Source of the DNA: Klebsiella terrigena
GTDB lineage: Bacteria > Pseudomonadota > Gammaproteobacteria > Enterobacterales > Enterobacteriaceae
Direction: 5' to 3'
DNA length: 64,000 nucleotides
Assembly (NCBI RefSeq): GCF_006539725.1
Contig: NZ_BJNO01000018.1
Location: 57,695 to 121,694 of the forward strand
Part shown: piece after piece, positions 32,728 through 41,472 of the stretch
Numbering within the stretch: the stretch's first letter is position 1
Layout: each line of letters starts with the position of its first letter
The notes under the pieces: model-generated
The model's database searches: none
Told to the model about the DNA's origin: nothing
The model's input: only the letters and a program-made list of their open reading frames with translations
Program-made: the position numbers and the translations under genes

Positions 32728-34473
32728 ATGGCTGGACGAATCCCACGCGTATTTATCAATGACCTGCTGGCGCGAACCGACATCGTCGATCTTATCGACG
32801 CGCGGGTAAAGCTCAAAAAGCAGGGCAAGAACTACCACGCGTGCTGTCCATTTCATAACGAAAAAACCCCCTCTTTTACCGTCAACGGTGAAAAACAGTT
32901 TTATCACTGCTTCGGCTGCGGTGCGCACGGCAACGCCGTCGACTTCCTGATGAACTACGACAAGCTCGAGTTCGTGGAGACGGTCGAAGAGCTGGCCGCC
33001 ATGCACAACCTTGAAGTGCCGTACGAAGCGGGCAATGGACCCAGTCAGATAGAGCGCCATCAACGGCAAAGTCTCTATCAGCTGATGGATGGTCTGAATG
33101 CGTTTTATCAGCAGTCTTTGCAGCAACCCGCCGCCGACCCTGCGCGCCAGTATCTGGATAAGCGTGGTTTAAGCAGCGAGGTCATTGCGCGCTTTGCGAT
33201 TGGCTACGCGCCACCCGGTTGGGATAACGTTTTAAAACGTTTTGGCGGCAATCAAGAAAACCGCCAGTCGCTTATCGACGCCGGCATGCTGGTGACTAAC
33301 GATAAGGGACGCAGTTACGACCGCTTCCGCGAACGGGTGATGTTCCCGATCCGCGATAAGCGAGGCCGGGTAATTGGTTTTGGTGGTCGCGTGCTGGGTG
33401 ATGCCCTGCCGAAGTACCTTAACTCCCCGGAAACCGATATTTTCCATAAAGGTCGTCAGCTGTACGGCCTGTATGAAGCGCAGCAGAACAACGCCGAACC
33501 GCCGCGCCTGTTAGTTGTCGAAGGCTATATGGACGTCGTAGCGCTGGCGCAGTACGACATTAACTATGCCGTCGCGTCCCTTGGCACCTCGACGACAGCC
33601 GACCATATTCAGCTGCTGTTCCGGGCGACCAATCAGGTCATCTGCTGTTACGACGGCGACCGGGCGGGCCGCGAGGCAGCATGGCGAGCGCTGGAGACCG
33701 CGCTGCCGTATATGACCGACGGCCGCCAGCTGCGCTTTATGTTTCTACCCGACGGTGAAGACCCGGATACGCTGGTGCGTAAAGAGGGTAAGGCCGCGTT
33801 TGAAGCGCGGATGGAGCAGGCTCAGCCGCTCTCCACGTTTTTGTTTAACAGCCTGCTGCCGCAGGTTGATTTGAGCACCCCGGACGGGCGCGCGCAGCTC
33901 AGCACGCTGGCGCTGCCGCTGATAACCCAAGTTCCGGGCGAGACGCTGCGCATCTATCTGCGCCAGGAGTTGGGCAACAAGCTGGGGATTTTGGATGACG
34001 CCCAGCTTGAACGTTTAATGCCAAAGCTGACAGAAAATGGCGCACCGCGCCCTGCTCCACAGCTAAAACGCACGACCATGCGTATACTGATAGGACTGCT
34101 GGTGCAAAATCCGGATCTGGCACCGCTGGTACCGCCTTTAGCGGGCCTGGATCAGCGTAGAATGCCGGGACTGGGCTTATTCAGCGAACTGGTTAACACC
34201 TGTCTGTCTCAGCCAGGTCTGACCACCGGACAACTTTTAGAGCAGTATCGCGGCACAAATGAGGCCGCCACCCTTGAAAAACTGTCGATGTGGGACGATA
34301 TAGCAGATAAAGATATCGCGGAAAAAACCTTCACCGACTCGCTCAACCATATGTTTGATTCACTGCTTGAACTGCGACAGGAAGAGTTGATAGCTCGCGA
34401 TCGCACGCACGGCTTAAGCAGTGAGGAACGCCGGGAGCTCTGGACTATCAGCCAGGAGCTGGCAAAAAAATGA
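32728..34473 (+). CDS. dnaG: DNA primase
   Basis: A 581-residue primase that makes RNA primers at replication forks. The N-terminal CHC2 zinc finger (Cys40, His43, Cys61, Cys64), the RNA polymerase/TOPRIM core with VVEGYMDVVAL and YDGDRAGREA, and the C-terminal DnaB-binding helical domain are all present. The ribosome site is poor, matching the low copy number known for the E. coli protein. The 228-bp leader after rpsU contains the internal terminator and no other gene. Confidence 0.98.
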   Translation: MAGRIPRVFINDLLARTDIVDLIDARVKLKKQGKNYHACCPFHNEKTPSFTVNGEKQFYHCFGCGAHGNAVDFLMNYDKLEFVETVEELAAMHNLEVPYEAGNGPSQIERHQRQSLYQLMDGLNAFYQQSLQQPAADPARQYLDKRGLSSEVIARFAIGYAPPGWDNVLKRFGGNQENRQSLIDAGMLVTNDKGRSYDRFRERVMFPIRDKRGRVIGFGGRVLGDALPKYLNSPETDIFHKGRQLYGLYEAQQNNAEPPRLLVVEGYMDVVALAQYDINYAVASLGTSTTADHIQLLFRATNQVICCYDGDRAGREAAWRALETALPYMTDGRQLRFMFLPDGEDPDTLVRKEGKAAFEARMEQAQPLSTFLFNSLLPQVDLSTPDGRAQLSTLALPLITQVPGETLRIYLRQELGNKLGILDDAQLERLMPKLTENGAPRPAPQLKRTTMRILIGLLVQNPDLAPLVPPLAGLDQRRMPGLGLFSELVNTCLSQPGLTTGQLLEQYRGTNEAATLEKLSMWDDIADKDIAEKTFTDSLNHMFDSLLELRQEELIARDRTHGLSSEERRELWTISQELAKK

Positions 34474-34623
34474 ATTGCACGGCTTAAGTGCCGAATATCG
34501 TTCGGGAAGCCCCCGACAGCCGCGCTGAGGCGCAGCGGCAATAATATAAGTACGCCCTCGCTTTAAATGCTGGCAGTTTGTCTGCCAACACCAATCAAAC
34601 GAATTAAGTGTGGATACCGTCTT

Positions 34624-36468
34624 ATGGAGCAAAACCCGCAGTCACAGCTGAAGCTTCTTGTCCAACGTGGTAAGGAGCAAGGCTATCTGACCTATGCCGA
34701 GGTCAATGACCATCTGCCGGAAGATATCGTCGACTCCGATCAGATCGAAGACATCATCCAAATGATCAATGATATGGGCATTCAGGTGATGGAAGAAGCA
34801 CCGGATGCCGACGATCTGCTGCTGGCTGAAAACAGCAACAACACCGACGAAGATGCAGAAGAAGCTGCTGCACAGGTTCTGTCCAGTGTTGAATCAGAGA
34901 TCGGACGCACGACCGACCCGGTGCGCATGTATATGCGCGAAATGGGTACCGTGGAACTGCTGACCCGCGAAGGCGAAATTGACATCGCTAAGCGCATCGA
35001 AGACGGGATCAATCAGGTCCAGTGCTCCGTTGCCGAATATCCGGAAGCCATTACCTACCTGCTGGAACAGTACGATCGCGTTGAAGCTGAAGAAGCGCGT
35101 CTGTCAGACCTGATCACCGGATTCGTCGATCCGAACGCCGAAGAAGACCTGGCGCCAACCGCCACGCACGTCGGCTCCGAACTGTCTCAGGAAGAGATGG
35201 ATGACGACGAAGAAGATGAAGAAGAAGAAGACGACGACAGCAGCGATGACGACAACAGCATCGACCCTGAGCTGGCGCGCGAGAAATTCGGTGAGCTGCG
35301 TACGCAGTACGAACTGACCCGCGACACCATCAAAGCAAAAGGCCGTAGCCACGCTGCAGCACAGGAAGAAATTCTCAAGCTGTCTGAAGTCTTTAAACAG
35401 TTCCGCCTGGTACCGAAACAGTTCGATTACCTGGTCGGCAGCATGCGTAGCATGATGGACCGAGTGCGTACTCAGGAACGCATCATCATGAAGCTGTGCG
35501 TCGAACAGTGCAAAATGCCGAAGAAAAACTTCATCACTCTGTTCACCGGCAACGAAACCAGCGAAACCTGGTTCAACGCGGCCGTGGCCATGAACAAACC
35601 GTGGTCTGAAAAGCTGCACGACGTCAAAGAAGACGTTCAGCGCGGCCTGATGAAGCTGCAGCAGATTGAAGAAGAAACCGGCCTGACCATCGAGCAGGTT
35701 AAGGATATCAACCGTCGTATGTCCATCGGTGAAGCGAAAGCCCGCCGTGCGAAGAAAGAGATGGTTGAAGCAAACTTGCGTCTGGTTATTTCTATCGCCA
35801 AGAAATACACCAACCGCGGCCTGCAGTTCCTCGACCTGATTCAGGAAGGTAACATCGGCCTGATGAAGGCGGTAGATAAGTTCGAATACCGTCGCGGCTA
35901 CAAGTTCTCCACCTATGCAACCTGGTGGATCCGTCAGGCGATCACCCGCTCCATAGCGGATCAGGCGCGCACCATCCGTATTCCGGTGCATATGATTGAG
36001 ACGATCAACAAGCTCAACCGTATCTCTCGCCAGATGCTGCAGGAAATGGGCCGCGAGCCGACGCCGGAAGAGCTGGCCGAGCGCATGCTGATGCCGGAAG
36101 ATAAAATTCGTAAGGTGCTGAAAATCGCCAAAGAGCCGATCTCCATGGAAACGCCGATCGGCGACGATGAAGATTCGCATCTGGGTGATTTCATCGAGGA
36201 TACCACCCTCGAGCTGCCGCTGGATTCCGCCACCACGGAAAGCCTGCGCGCTGCCACCCACGACGTTCTGGCCGGCCTGACCGCCCGTGAAGCGAAGGTC
36301 CTGCGTATGCGTTTCGGTATCGACATGAATACCGACCACACGCTGGAAGAAGTGGGTAAACAGTTCGACGTCACCCGCGAACGTATTCGTCAGATCGAAG
36401 CGAAAGCGCTGCGCAAGCTGCGCCACCCGAGCCGCTCTGAGGTTCTGCGTAGCTTCCTCGACGATTAA
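34624..36468 (+). CDS. rpoD: RNA polymerase sigma-70 factor
   Basis: A 614-residue primary sigma factor. Region 1.1 begins [20 protein letters not shown]. The acidic non-conserved region (about residue 186-210) is nearly all Asp/Glu/Ser. Region 2 has [20 protein letters not shown] and [15 protein letters not shown], and region 4 ends with the [21 protein letters not shown]. The frame is open 19 codons upstream, but the ATG at 34624 gives the family start and length (E. coli 613). It is the last gene of the operon, followed by a strong terminator. Confidence 0.99.
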   Translation: MEQNPQSQLKLLVQRGKEQGYLTYAEVNDHLPEDIVDSDQIEDIIQMINDMGIQVMEEAPDADDLLLAENSNNTDEDAEEAAAQVLSSVESEIGRTTDPVRMYMREMGTVELLTREGEIDIAKRIEDGINQVQCSVAEYPEAITYLLEQYDRVEAEEARLSDLITGFVDPNAEEDLAPTATHVGSELSQEEMDDDEEDEEEEDDDSSDDDNSIDPELAREKFGELRTQYELTRDTIKAKGRSHAAAQEEILKLSEVFKQFRLVPKQFDYLVGSMRSMMDRVRTQERIIMKLCVEQCKMPKKNFITLFTGNETSETWFNAAVAMNKPWSEKLHDVKEDVQRGLMKLQQIEEETGLTIEQVKDINRRMSIGEAKARRAKKEMVEANLRLVISIAKKYTNRGLQFLDLIQEGNIGLMKAVDKFEYRRGYKFSTYATWWIRQAITRSIADQARTIRIPVHMIETINKLNRISRQMLQEMGREPTPEELAERMLMPEDKIRKVLKIAKEPISMETPIGDDEDSHLGDFIEDTTLELPLDSATTESLRAATHDVLAGLTAREAKVLRMRFGIDMNTDHTLEEVGKQFDVTRERIRQIEAKALRKLRHPSRSEVLRSFLDD

Positions 36469-36486
36469 TCGTCAGGCAATAAATGC

Positions 36487-36512
36487 AAAAAGCTCCCCAC
36501 GGGGAGCTTTTT
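36487..36512 (+). terminator. Terminator of the rpsU-dnaG-rpoD operon
   Basis: AAAAAGCTCCCC (36487-36498) pairs with GGGGAGCTTTTT (36501-36512), followed by more T residues. The symmetric A/T runs also serve the convergent mug. Confidence 0.92.
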
Positions 36513-36543
36513 TTTGCCCGGCGTTTACCCCCAGGCGCGAAGG

Positions 36544-37050
36544 CTATAGCCCGCGCGTCGCCAGCGCATCGTCAAGCTCGCGATACGCCTCCACCAGCTT
36601 ATCGAGCGTCGCCCGGTTCAGTCCGCTGGGATTCGGCAGCACCCACAGCTCGGTCGCCCCGATGGTCGCCTGCTGCCTGCCCCACTTCACGCTGCGCGCC
36701 TGAAACGCCTTCTCAAAGGCCTGCTTGCCGAGAACCGCCAGCGCCCGCGGCTGATACTCCTCTATTTTGCGTACCAGCTCTCGCCCGCCGCTGCGCAGCT
36801 CCTGCAGCGCCACTTCGCTGGCCTGCACCGTCGGACGCTCCACCAGCATGGTGATCCCGCAGCGGGTGTCGAGCAGCTGGAGCTCCTCTTCCGGCTTCAG
36901 CAGCCGGTCGGTAAAGCCGGCCTGGTGAATCACCTTCCAGAAGCGGTTTCCCGCGTGCGCGAAGTGAAAGCCGGTATGGGCGGAGGATTTTCCCGGATTG
37001 ATCCCGCAGAAGACCACCCGCAGGTTCGGTGCCAGAATATCGTTAATCAT
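36544..37050 (-). CDS. mug: G/U(T) mismatch-specific DNA glycosylase
   Basis: A 168-residue uracil-DNA-glycosylase-superfamily enzyme that removes uracil or ethenocytosine opposite guanine. Active-site motif [20 protein letters not shown] (about 17-36) has the Asn of the Mug subfamily. The C-terminal [10 protein letters not shown] is the DNA-wedge motif. Position between rpoD and tRNA-Ile is conserved in enterobacteria. Confidence 0.95.
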   Translation of the reverse strand: MINDILAPNLRVVFCGINPGKSSAHTGFHFAHAGNRFWKVIHQAGFTDRLLKPEEELQLLDTRCGITMLVERPTVQASEVALQELRSGGRELVRKIEEYQPRALAVLGKQAFEKAFQARSVKWGRQQATIGATELWVLPNPSGLNRATLDKLVEAYRELDDALATRGL

Positions 37051-37174
37051 CTTGTCCCCTGCTCAATAGCTAAAAGCTAATTATAAAGGATTGAAAATGC
37101 GTTGTTTATAAAAACAGCAGCCGCGCGTTTTAGGCTGGATTGCATCTGCCAGTTACTTTATAATCCCTCGCCAC

Positions 37175-37250
37175 GGCCCCTTAGCTCAGTGGTTAGAGCA
37201 GGCGACTCATAATCGCTTGGTCGCTGGTTCAAGTCCAGCAGGGGCCACCA
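37175..37250 (+). tRNA. ileX: tRNA-Ile (CAU anticodon, lysidine type)
   Basis: A 76-nt cloverleaf with encoded CCA. The acceptor GGCCCCT pairs with AGGGGCC, the D arm has GCTC, and the anticodon stem GCGA/TCGC encloses CTCATAA with anticodon CAT. The T arm is CTGGTTCAAGTCCAG. The sequence matches the minor isoleucine tRNA reading AUA after lysidine modification by TilS, not a methionine tRNA. The position after mug is that of ileX in E. coli. Its 3' half is one attachment site of the island that follows. Confidence 0.95.
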
Positions 37251-37252
37251 AA
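37205..37252. repeat. Left 48-bp direct repeat (attL) in tRNA-Ile
   Basis: The 48 bases from the anticodon stem to two bases past the CCA recur identically at 40498-40545. A 3' tRNA segment duplicated on either side of foreign DNA is the hallmark of tyrosine-recombinase integration. The intact tRNA is kept on this side. Confidence 0.9.
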
Positions 37253-37272
37253 TTTTAGCTTTAAGATGATAT

Positions 37273-37302
37273 AAAAAAGCCACTCGAAAGAGTGGCTTTT
37301 TT
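37273..37302 (+). terminator. Intrinsic terminator after tRNA-Ile
   Basis: A 13-bp stem AAAAAAGCCACTC (37273-37285) with GAAA loop pairs to 37290-37302 and ends in a T-run. Confidence 0.9.
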
Positions 37303-37346
37303 ATATCAGAAATGGACTGACCCACGACCGTAGACAAATCCAGTCC

Positions 37347-38200
37347 TCACAACAAGGCCTGTTCGAAGGCCTCCGCACTGATGCCGCCGAGTTGACTTTG
37401 GCACCGGGCCCGGTTGTAGAAGACTTCAATGTAATCGAAAATATCAGCCCGGGCCAGATCCCGGGTTTTATATATGCATTTTCTGATCCTTTCTTTTTTC
37501 AGTGAACTGAAGAATGATTCGGCCACAGCATTATCCCAACAGTTGCCAGGCTGGCTCATGCTCGGGGCCAGATTGTTGGCCCGGCAGAAGTGTTGCCAGT
37601 CATCGCTGCCGTACTGGCTGCCCTGGTCCGAATGCACGATAATCTCGCCGTCCGGCTTCGTCGCTACACGGCGATCATCAGTGCATCCAGCGCCAGTTCG
37701 TGTGAGAGAGTGGGTTTCATCGACCAGCCCACCACGTTACAGGCGAAGAGATCGATGACCACCGCCAGATACAGCTAGCTCTGCCAGGTACGGATATAGG
37801 TAATATCGGTCATCCAGACCTGATTGGCCCGGATGACGGTAAACTGCCACTGCACATAGTTTGGGACAACAACAGAAGGTCTGCCGGCGATACGGCGTGA
37901 GGCTTTATACCCGCGTACCGCTTTAATCCGGTTCAGTTGCATAATACGGCCCATCCGGTTTTTGCCGCAGGTTTCCCCGATGTCGTTCAGATCGCTATGA
38001 ACCCGCCGGTAACCGTATACGCCTCCGCTCAGTGAATAGGAATCACGGATAAGCGTCAGCAGACGCTGGTTATCTTTATCACGCGCCGAGATCGGGTTGT
38101 GCAGCCACGCGTAGACCCCGGCCCGGGCGACATTCAGTACCCGACACATCGTCATCACACCCCATACAGTGCGGTGCTCATTGATAAAGCGGTACTTTAG
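37347..38200 (-). pseudogene. IS3-family transposase OrfB, disrupted
   Basis: The integrase-type catalytic part is recognisable: LKYRFINEHRTVWGVMTMCR, then D in MTDITYIRTWQ, D in HSDQGSQYGS and E in AVAESFFSSLKKE, and a C-terminal FYNRARCQSQLGG. In-frame amber codons replace Trp at 37775-37777 and 37664-37666. A one-base deletion near 37655 shifts the frame between them and HSDQGSQ. The element therefore cannot make active transposase. Confidence 0.88.
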
Positions 38201-38480
38201 CCGGGCTCCCTTGCAAAGTACCGCGCGGCCTTTTTCAGGATATCCCGTTCTTCTTCGGTGCGTTTTAGCTGTGCCCGTAGTTTCAGGATCTCGCTTTGGA
38301 TTCCAGTAAATCCCGGGTATGCTGTTCGCTGTTATCGGGTTTGATAGCCCGTAGACACTTGTAGAGGCTGTGTGCAGAAACACTCAAACGGTCAGATACT
38401 TCGGCAACGGAATAACCGCGTTCCGTTATTTGACGGACTGCTTCTTCCTTAAATTCAGGTGTAAATCGTGGTGTGCCCAT
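38197..38480 (-). pseudogene. IS3-family OrfA, frameshifted
   Basis: The N-terminal HTH (MGTPRFTPEFKEEAVRQIT, YSVAEVSDRLSVSAHSLYK) is intact for 65 codons. A one-base loss near 38295 then puts a stop in frame. The leucine-zipper part (EILKLRAQLKRTEEERDILK) continues in another frame down to the TAA at 38197-38199. Confidence 0.82.
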
Positions 38481-38500
38481 ACGCTCCTCCTATGCTCAAA

Positions 38501-38579
38501 CTATAGGGCAGGATCGTCTACCGGGGCGGGGTCAGTCCAACTATAGGTCAGGATCGTCTACCGGGATGGGGTCAGTCCA
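38501..38579. repeat. Tandem duplication of the IS right end (about 40 bp x 2)
   Basis: CTATAGGGCAGGATCGTCTA... at 38501-38539 is followed at 38541-38579 by a second copy with three differences. Each copy ends GGGGTCAGTCCA. This is two IS ends side by side, either left by an abortive or nested transposition or by repeat slippage. Confidence 0.8.
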
Positions 38580-38680
38580 ACTTATGGAAATCAAAAATCC
38601 AATATCACCACCTAGTTAATATGACCTTCCATAACTAATTCATTTAAAATTAGACTACAAACTAACTGGTTGAGGTAAAT

Positions 38681-40243
38681 ATGAAGTACAGAGATAGTCA
38701 AACGGATCTAAGTTTAAGAAAATGGTTTTCTCATTCATTGGAACATGCGCTTTTAAGACAAGTATCTTTAGAGCTTGGAACTCTAAGATCCTTATCCGCC
38801 TTCAAAATTAAAATAGATTATCCTTTGCTAGCAATTGCTGGAAGAAATGGTTCAGGCAAGTCCACTTTATTAGCAATGATTGCTTGTGCTTATCATTCTG
38901 TTGATGATAACCATCTACTTACAGGCAAGAGAAAACCTTATTATACGTTTGCAGATTTCTTCATACAGCATTCTGACGAAGTTCCGCATGAAGGGATATT
39001 AATTGGATATGGAATTTCCTACAATAATTGGAGACCATCAAAAAGGTTACCTGATGGAAAAGGGCTAGGTCGACAAGTACGCACGAAAAAAAAAGGAGGC
39101 AAATGGAATAACTACGACAAAAGAGTTAATCGTCAAGTAGTTTTTCTAGGGATTGAAAGAATAGTTCCTCACAGCGAGAAAAGCCAATCTAAAAGTTATG
39201 CTAAGCTTTTTATTTCCAATGGCAATGACTTGGGTTGCGAGAATGAAATTAGGGAAAGCGTCGGTTATATACTCAATAAAAAATATGACGATTTCAAATA
39301 TGTTTCACACTCAAAATACCGACTTCCAATTGTTACTTATGAAGGTAAAATAATTTCTGGTTTTAACATGGGTGCTGGAGAAAATGCACTTTTCGAAATA
39401 TTTTCCATGTTGTATTCGGCCACTTCAGGAGCGTTGATAATTGTTGATGAGATAGAATTAGGCCTTCACGCTGAAGCACAGGTTAAGCTCATCGAAAAAT
39501 TAAAATTGGTCTCTCTTAAAAGAAAACTACAAATCATATTTACTACCCATTCAGATATAATTTTCGGATGCATACCTGATGATGCAAGAATTTATATTGA
39601 AAATATAAACTCAAAAACGATCATTCATACTGAGATATCTCCTGAATATGCATTTGGTAAATTGAGTTCAGAGAACTCTCAAGAACTTGATATAATGGTC
39701 GAAGATACTGTAGCTTCAAAACTTTTATCAAACATATTACCCAGTGATATTCGCTCAAGAGTAAACATAGAAGTAATAGGCTCAGCAAGTTCATTATGCC
39801 GTCAAATGGCTGCTATCTTCCAAAGGGGAGTAAAGAAAAAAATAGTAACTATTTTTGATGGCGATCAAAAGAAATTTTTTAAAGACAATTTGAAATATGC
39901 TTGTTCTATGCTCGAGAGAGATCAAGAAAAATTCACAGAGTGGTTTTCAAAAAATATAGAGTTTTTACCTGGAGATGAGTGGCCAGAGAAATGGATTATT
40001 CACAAAAACTTAGAACATGTAAATAGCCTTGCTGCTCTGGTCAATGGAGATCCGGATAATACCATGGCTGCACTAATTCGAGCTGCAGGTTCAGAAAAAC
40101 ATAAAGAACTATATGATGCATCGCTTATTCTTGGCGTTAATGAATCTGAAATGCTTGACAGATGTTGTATTAACATAGCAATGAGGTGCCAAGAAAACCT
40201 GACATATCTCGTTGAATTTATAAAAAATAAATTATCAGAGTAA
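38681..40243 (+). CDS. AT-rich island ATPase with ABC/AAA_21 core and TOPRIM-like segment
   Basis: A 520-residue soluble protein, far more AT-rich than its neighbours. The ATPase has Walker A GRNGSGKST (54-62), an ABC-signature-like MGAGENAL (230-237), Walker B ALIIVDEIELGLH (251-263) and a switch histidine in FTTHS (287-291). A region after residue 335 resembles a TOPRIM fold: VEDTVASKLL (340-349, acidic Glu341) and IFDGDQ (391-396) supply the usual acidic residues, and LPGDEWPEKW (429-438) follows. The architecture recalls OLD-family nucleases and fused AriA-AriB (PARIS)-like defence proteins. It is the only intact gene between the island repeats. Nuclease activity and a defence role are inferred. 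Confidence 0.8.
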   Translation: MKYRDSQTDLSLRKWFSHSLEHALLRQVSLELGTLRSLSAFKIKIDYPLLAIAGRNGSGKSTLLAMIACAYHSVDDNHLLTGKRKPYYTFADFFIQHSDEVPHEGILIGYGISYNNWRPSKRLPDGKGLGRQVRTKKKGGKWNNYDKRVNRQVVFLGIERIVPHSEKSQSKSYAKLFISNGNDLGCENEIRESVGYILNKKYDDFKYVSHSKYRLPIVTYEGKIISGFNMGAGENALFEIFSMLYSATSGALIIVDEIELGLHAEAQVKLIEKLKLVSLKRKLQIIFTTHSDIIFGCIPDDARIYIENINSKTIIHTEISPEYAFGKLSSENSQELDIMVEDTVASKLLSNILPSDIRSRVNIEVIGSASSLCRQMAAIFQRGVKKKIVTIFDGDQKKFFKDNLKYACSMLERDQEKFTEWFSKNIEFLPGDEWPEKWIIHKNLEHVNSLAALVNGDPDNTMAALIRAAGSEKHKELYDASLILGVNESEMLDRCCINIAMRCQENLTYLVEFIKNKLSE

Positions 40244-40497
40244 ATAAACGAATTGATAACAGAATTCATCTTTTGTATTTACAGCAGATGCGTACCATAC
40301 AAGATTCTTAAGTACGCATTTGGTGAAAAACCATTTTGATCTCGTTACCAATTTTTCATTTCTGGAAAATAACGTACCTTGTGTAAATGTCAATAATGGC
40401 AGCAGAGCGCAACACTATACGGCACCTTTCATCACTATCCTGCCCGAGGAAGACCTAAAAATCAGTAAGTAACTGATGTAATTAACTTCTAATTGGA

Positions 40498-40545
40498 ACT
40501 CATAATCGCTTGGTCGCTGGTTCAAGTCCAGCAGGGGCCACCAAA
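40498..40545. repeat. Right 48-bp direct repeat (attR, tRNA-Ile 3' fragment)
   Basis: An exact copy of 37205-37252, comprising the 3' part of tRNA-Ile from the anticodon loop to CCA plus two bases. There is no 5' half upstream, so it is not a functional tRNA. It marks the right end of the integrated segment. The 254 bp before it (40244-40497) are AT-rich and hold no gene that can be recognised. Confidence 0.9.
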
Positions 40546-40586
40546 CACAGCAAGGGCTGGCGAGCAATCGTCGGCCCTTACTCTTT

Positions 40587-40706
40587 TCAGAACACCCACA
40601 GCAGGCCGGCAGAGAGCTCGTACGATACCCGCGGAGCCACACCGCTGCCTTCGATACCATGCGCCATCCCCATTGTTGCCCCGGCTAACATCTCCGCGCC
40701 GCCGCA
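40587..40706 (-). pseudogene. Possible 3' remnant of a gene beyond the island
   Basis: A 39-codon open stretch without a start codon ends ...SYELSAGLLWVF-stop, a pattern of alternating residues ending in Phe like an outer-membrane beta-barrel C-terminus. A TGA blocks the frame just upstream, and the following AT/GC composition is chromosome-like. It may be the truncated end of a chromosomal gene lost when the region was rearranged. The evidence is weak. Confidence 0.3.
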
Positions 40707-40779
40707 TCAAGTCCAGCCGCCGGCCATATTTAAACTTTGGCGCCGGCCGAATAGCCTCATGCTTATTAAGCAGCGCACC

Positions 40780-41472
40780 CTAATATTTATCGGGAAGCTC
40801 GTTAACAATCTCGACCAGCACGCCATTCTCGATTTTTATATACCCCCCGGTTTTTAATTCAGCCAGCACTCTAAAAAGATGACTACGGGACATTTTGGTA
40901 CGCTTAAGGATAAAGCTCGCCAGGCTTTTATCATGTAAAACCCCTTCATCCTTTTGCTTTTTATAGCGATAAATCATCGACTTTATCGTGTCATATCGCG
41001 AGGGAAGATTTTTTTCATGATGGGCATCAATAATTAATGCCAGCTGAAATGCCATGATCTCCATCAGATAGGCAAAGCGGTCGCGCTGAATAAAATAACG
41101 CTCGAACAGCTCCTTATCGCAGGTCACGATCTTAACATTTTTTTTGGCAGTATATTTTAGGGCGATTGCTGGACCGTAATTTTCAATAATTCCAAAGATC
41201 ATCCCCCGCAGCCCTTTTCCGATCTGCAGCATCTCCTTTTTTTTACGCCCCTGCCCGCCCTTGTCTTCGGCGCCAAAGCCAACGTTGTACTCAATCTCCA
41301 CAGAGACAATACCGTCAACCACAATAACGATTTCACCTTGATTCACTTTAAAGACGCCGTTATCTCTGATGATTCTCGGCTGCCGGGCAGAAATTAACGG
41401 TTGGATAATTTCTATATCGTTGGCCACCGTATCATTATAGTTATCAATGAACCCGGAATAGGCAGTTTTCAT
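40780..41472 (-). CDS. Crp-fold, winged-helix-type transcriptional regulator
   Basis: A 230-residue protein. The N-terminal half looks like a cyclic-nucleotide-binding-type beta-barrel (GVFKVNQGEIVIVVDGIVSVEIEYN). A long helix follows, then a C-terminal HTH (LASFILKRTKMSRSHLFRVLAELKTGGYIKI). The layout resembles the IprA/YaiV-type relatives of Crp, but no ligand-binding residues can be assigned. It is divergent from the first sulfatase, with a palindrome in the shared 342-bp gap, so control of the sulfatase operons is a reasonable inference. Confidence 0.72.
   Translation of the reverse strand: MKTAYSGFIDNYNDTVANDIEIIQPLISARQPRIIRDNGVFKVNQGEIVIVVDGIVSVEIEYNVGFGAEDKGGQGRKKKEMLQIGKGLRGMIFGIIENYGPAIALKYTAKKNVKIVTCDKELFERYFIQRDRFAYLMEIMAFQLALIIDAHHEKNLPSRYDTIKSMIYRYKKQKDEGVLHDKSLASFILKRTKMSRSHLFRVLAELKTGGYIKIENGVLVEIVNELPDKY

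Larger units (their letters stand above)
37313..38579 (-). mobile_element. Degenerate IS3-family insertion sequence
   Basis: The element starts TGGACTGACCCACGACC and ends GGGATGGGGTCAGTCCA, giving terminal inverted repeats that begin TGGACTGACCC. It encodes OrfA/OrfB-type transposase on the minus strand with the DDE catalytic residues, but both frames are broken. The right end is present twice in tandem (38501-38579). No target-site duplication is visible next to either possible right end. It lies inside the tRNA-Ile island and may have displaced the integrase. An individual IS name cannot be given safely. Confidence 0.85.

Noticed and set aside
35104..36426. A 440-codon frame antisense to rpoD
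   Set aside because: A shadow of the conserved sigma-70 coding sequence, with no start signal and low-complexity content.
37175..37250. Reading the CAT-anticodon tRNA as elongator methionine tRNA
   Set aside because: The arms match the lysidine-modified isoleucine tRNA of E. coli, and the position after mug is that of ileX.
37308..38584. Target-site duplication flanking the IS element
   Set aside because: The bases next to the left end (AGAA) do not match those after either possible right end (ACT...), so no duplication can be claimed.
40415..40660. An 81-codon minus-strand frame containing PLLDLNQRPSDYE
   Set aside because: It is the antisense reading of the tRNA-Ile fragment in attR, a well-known false protein pattern. 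It has no ribosome site.
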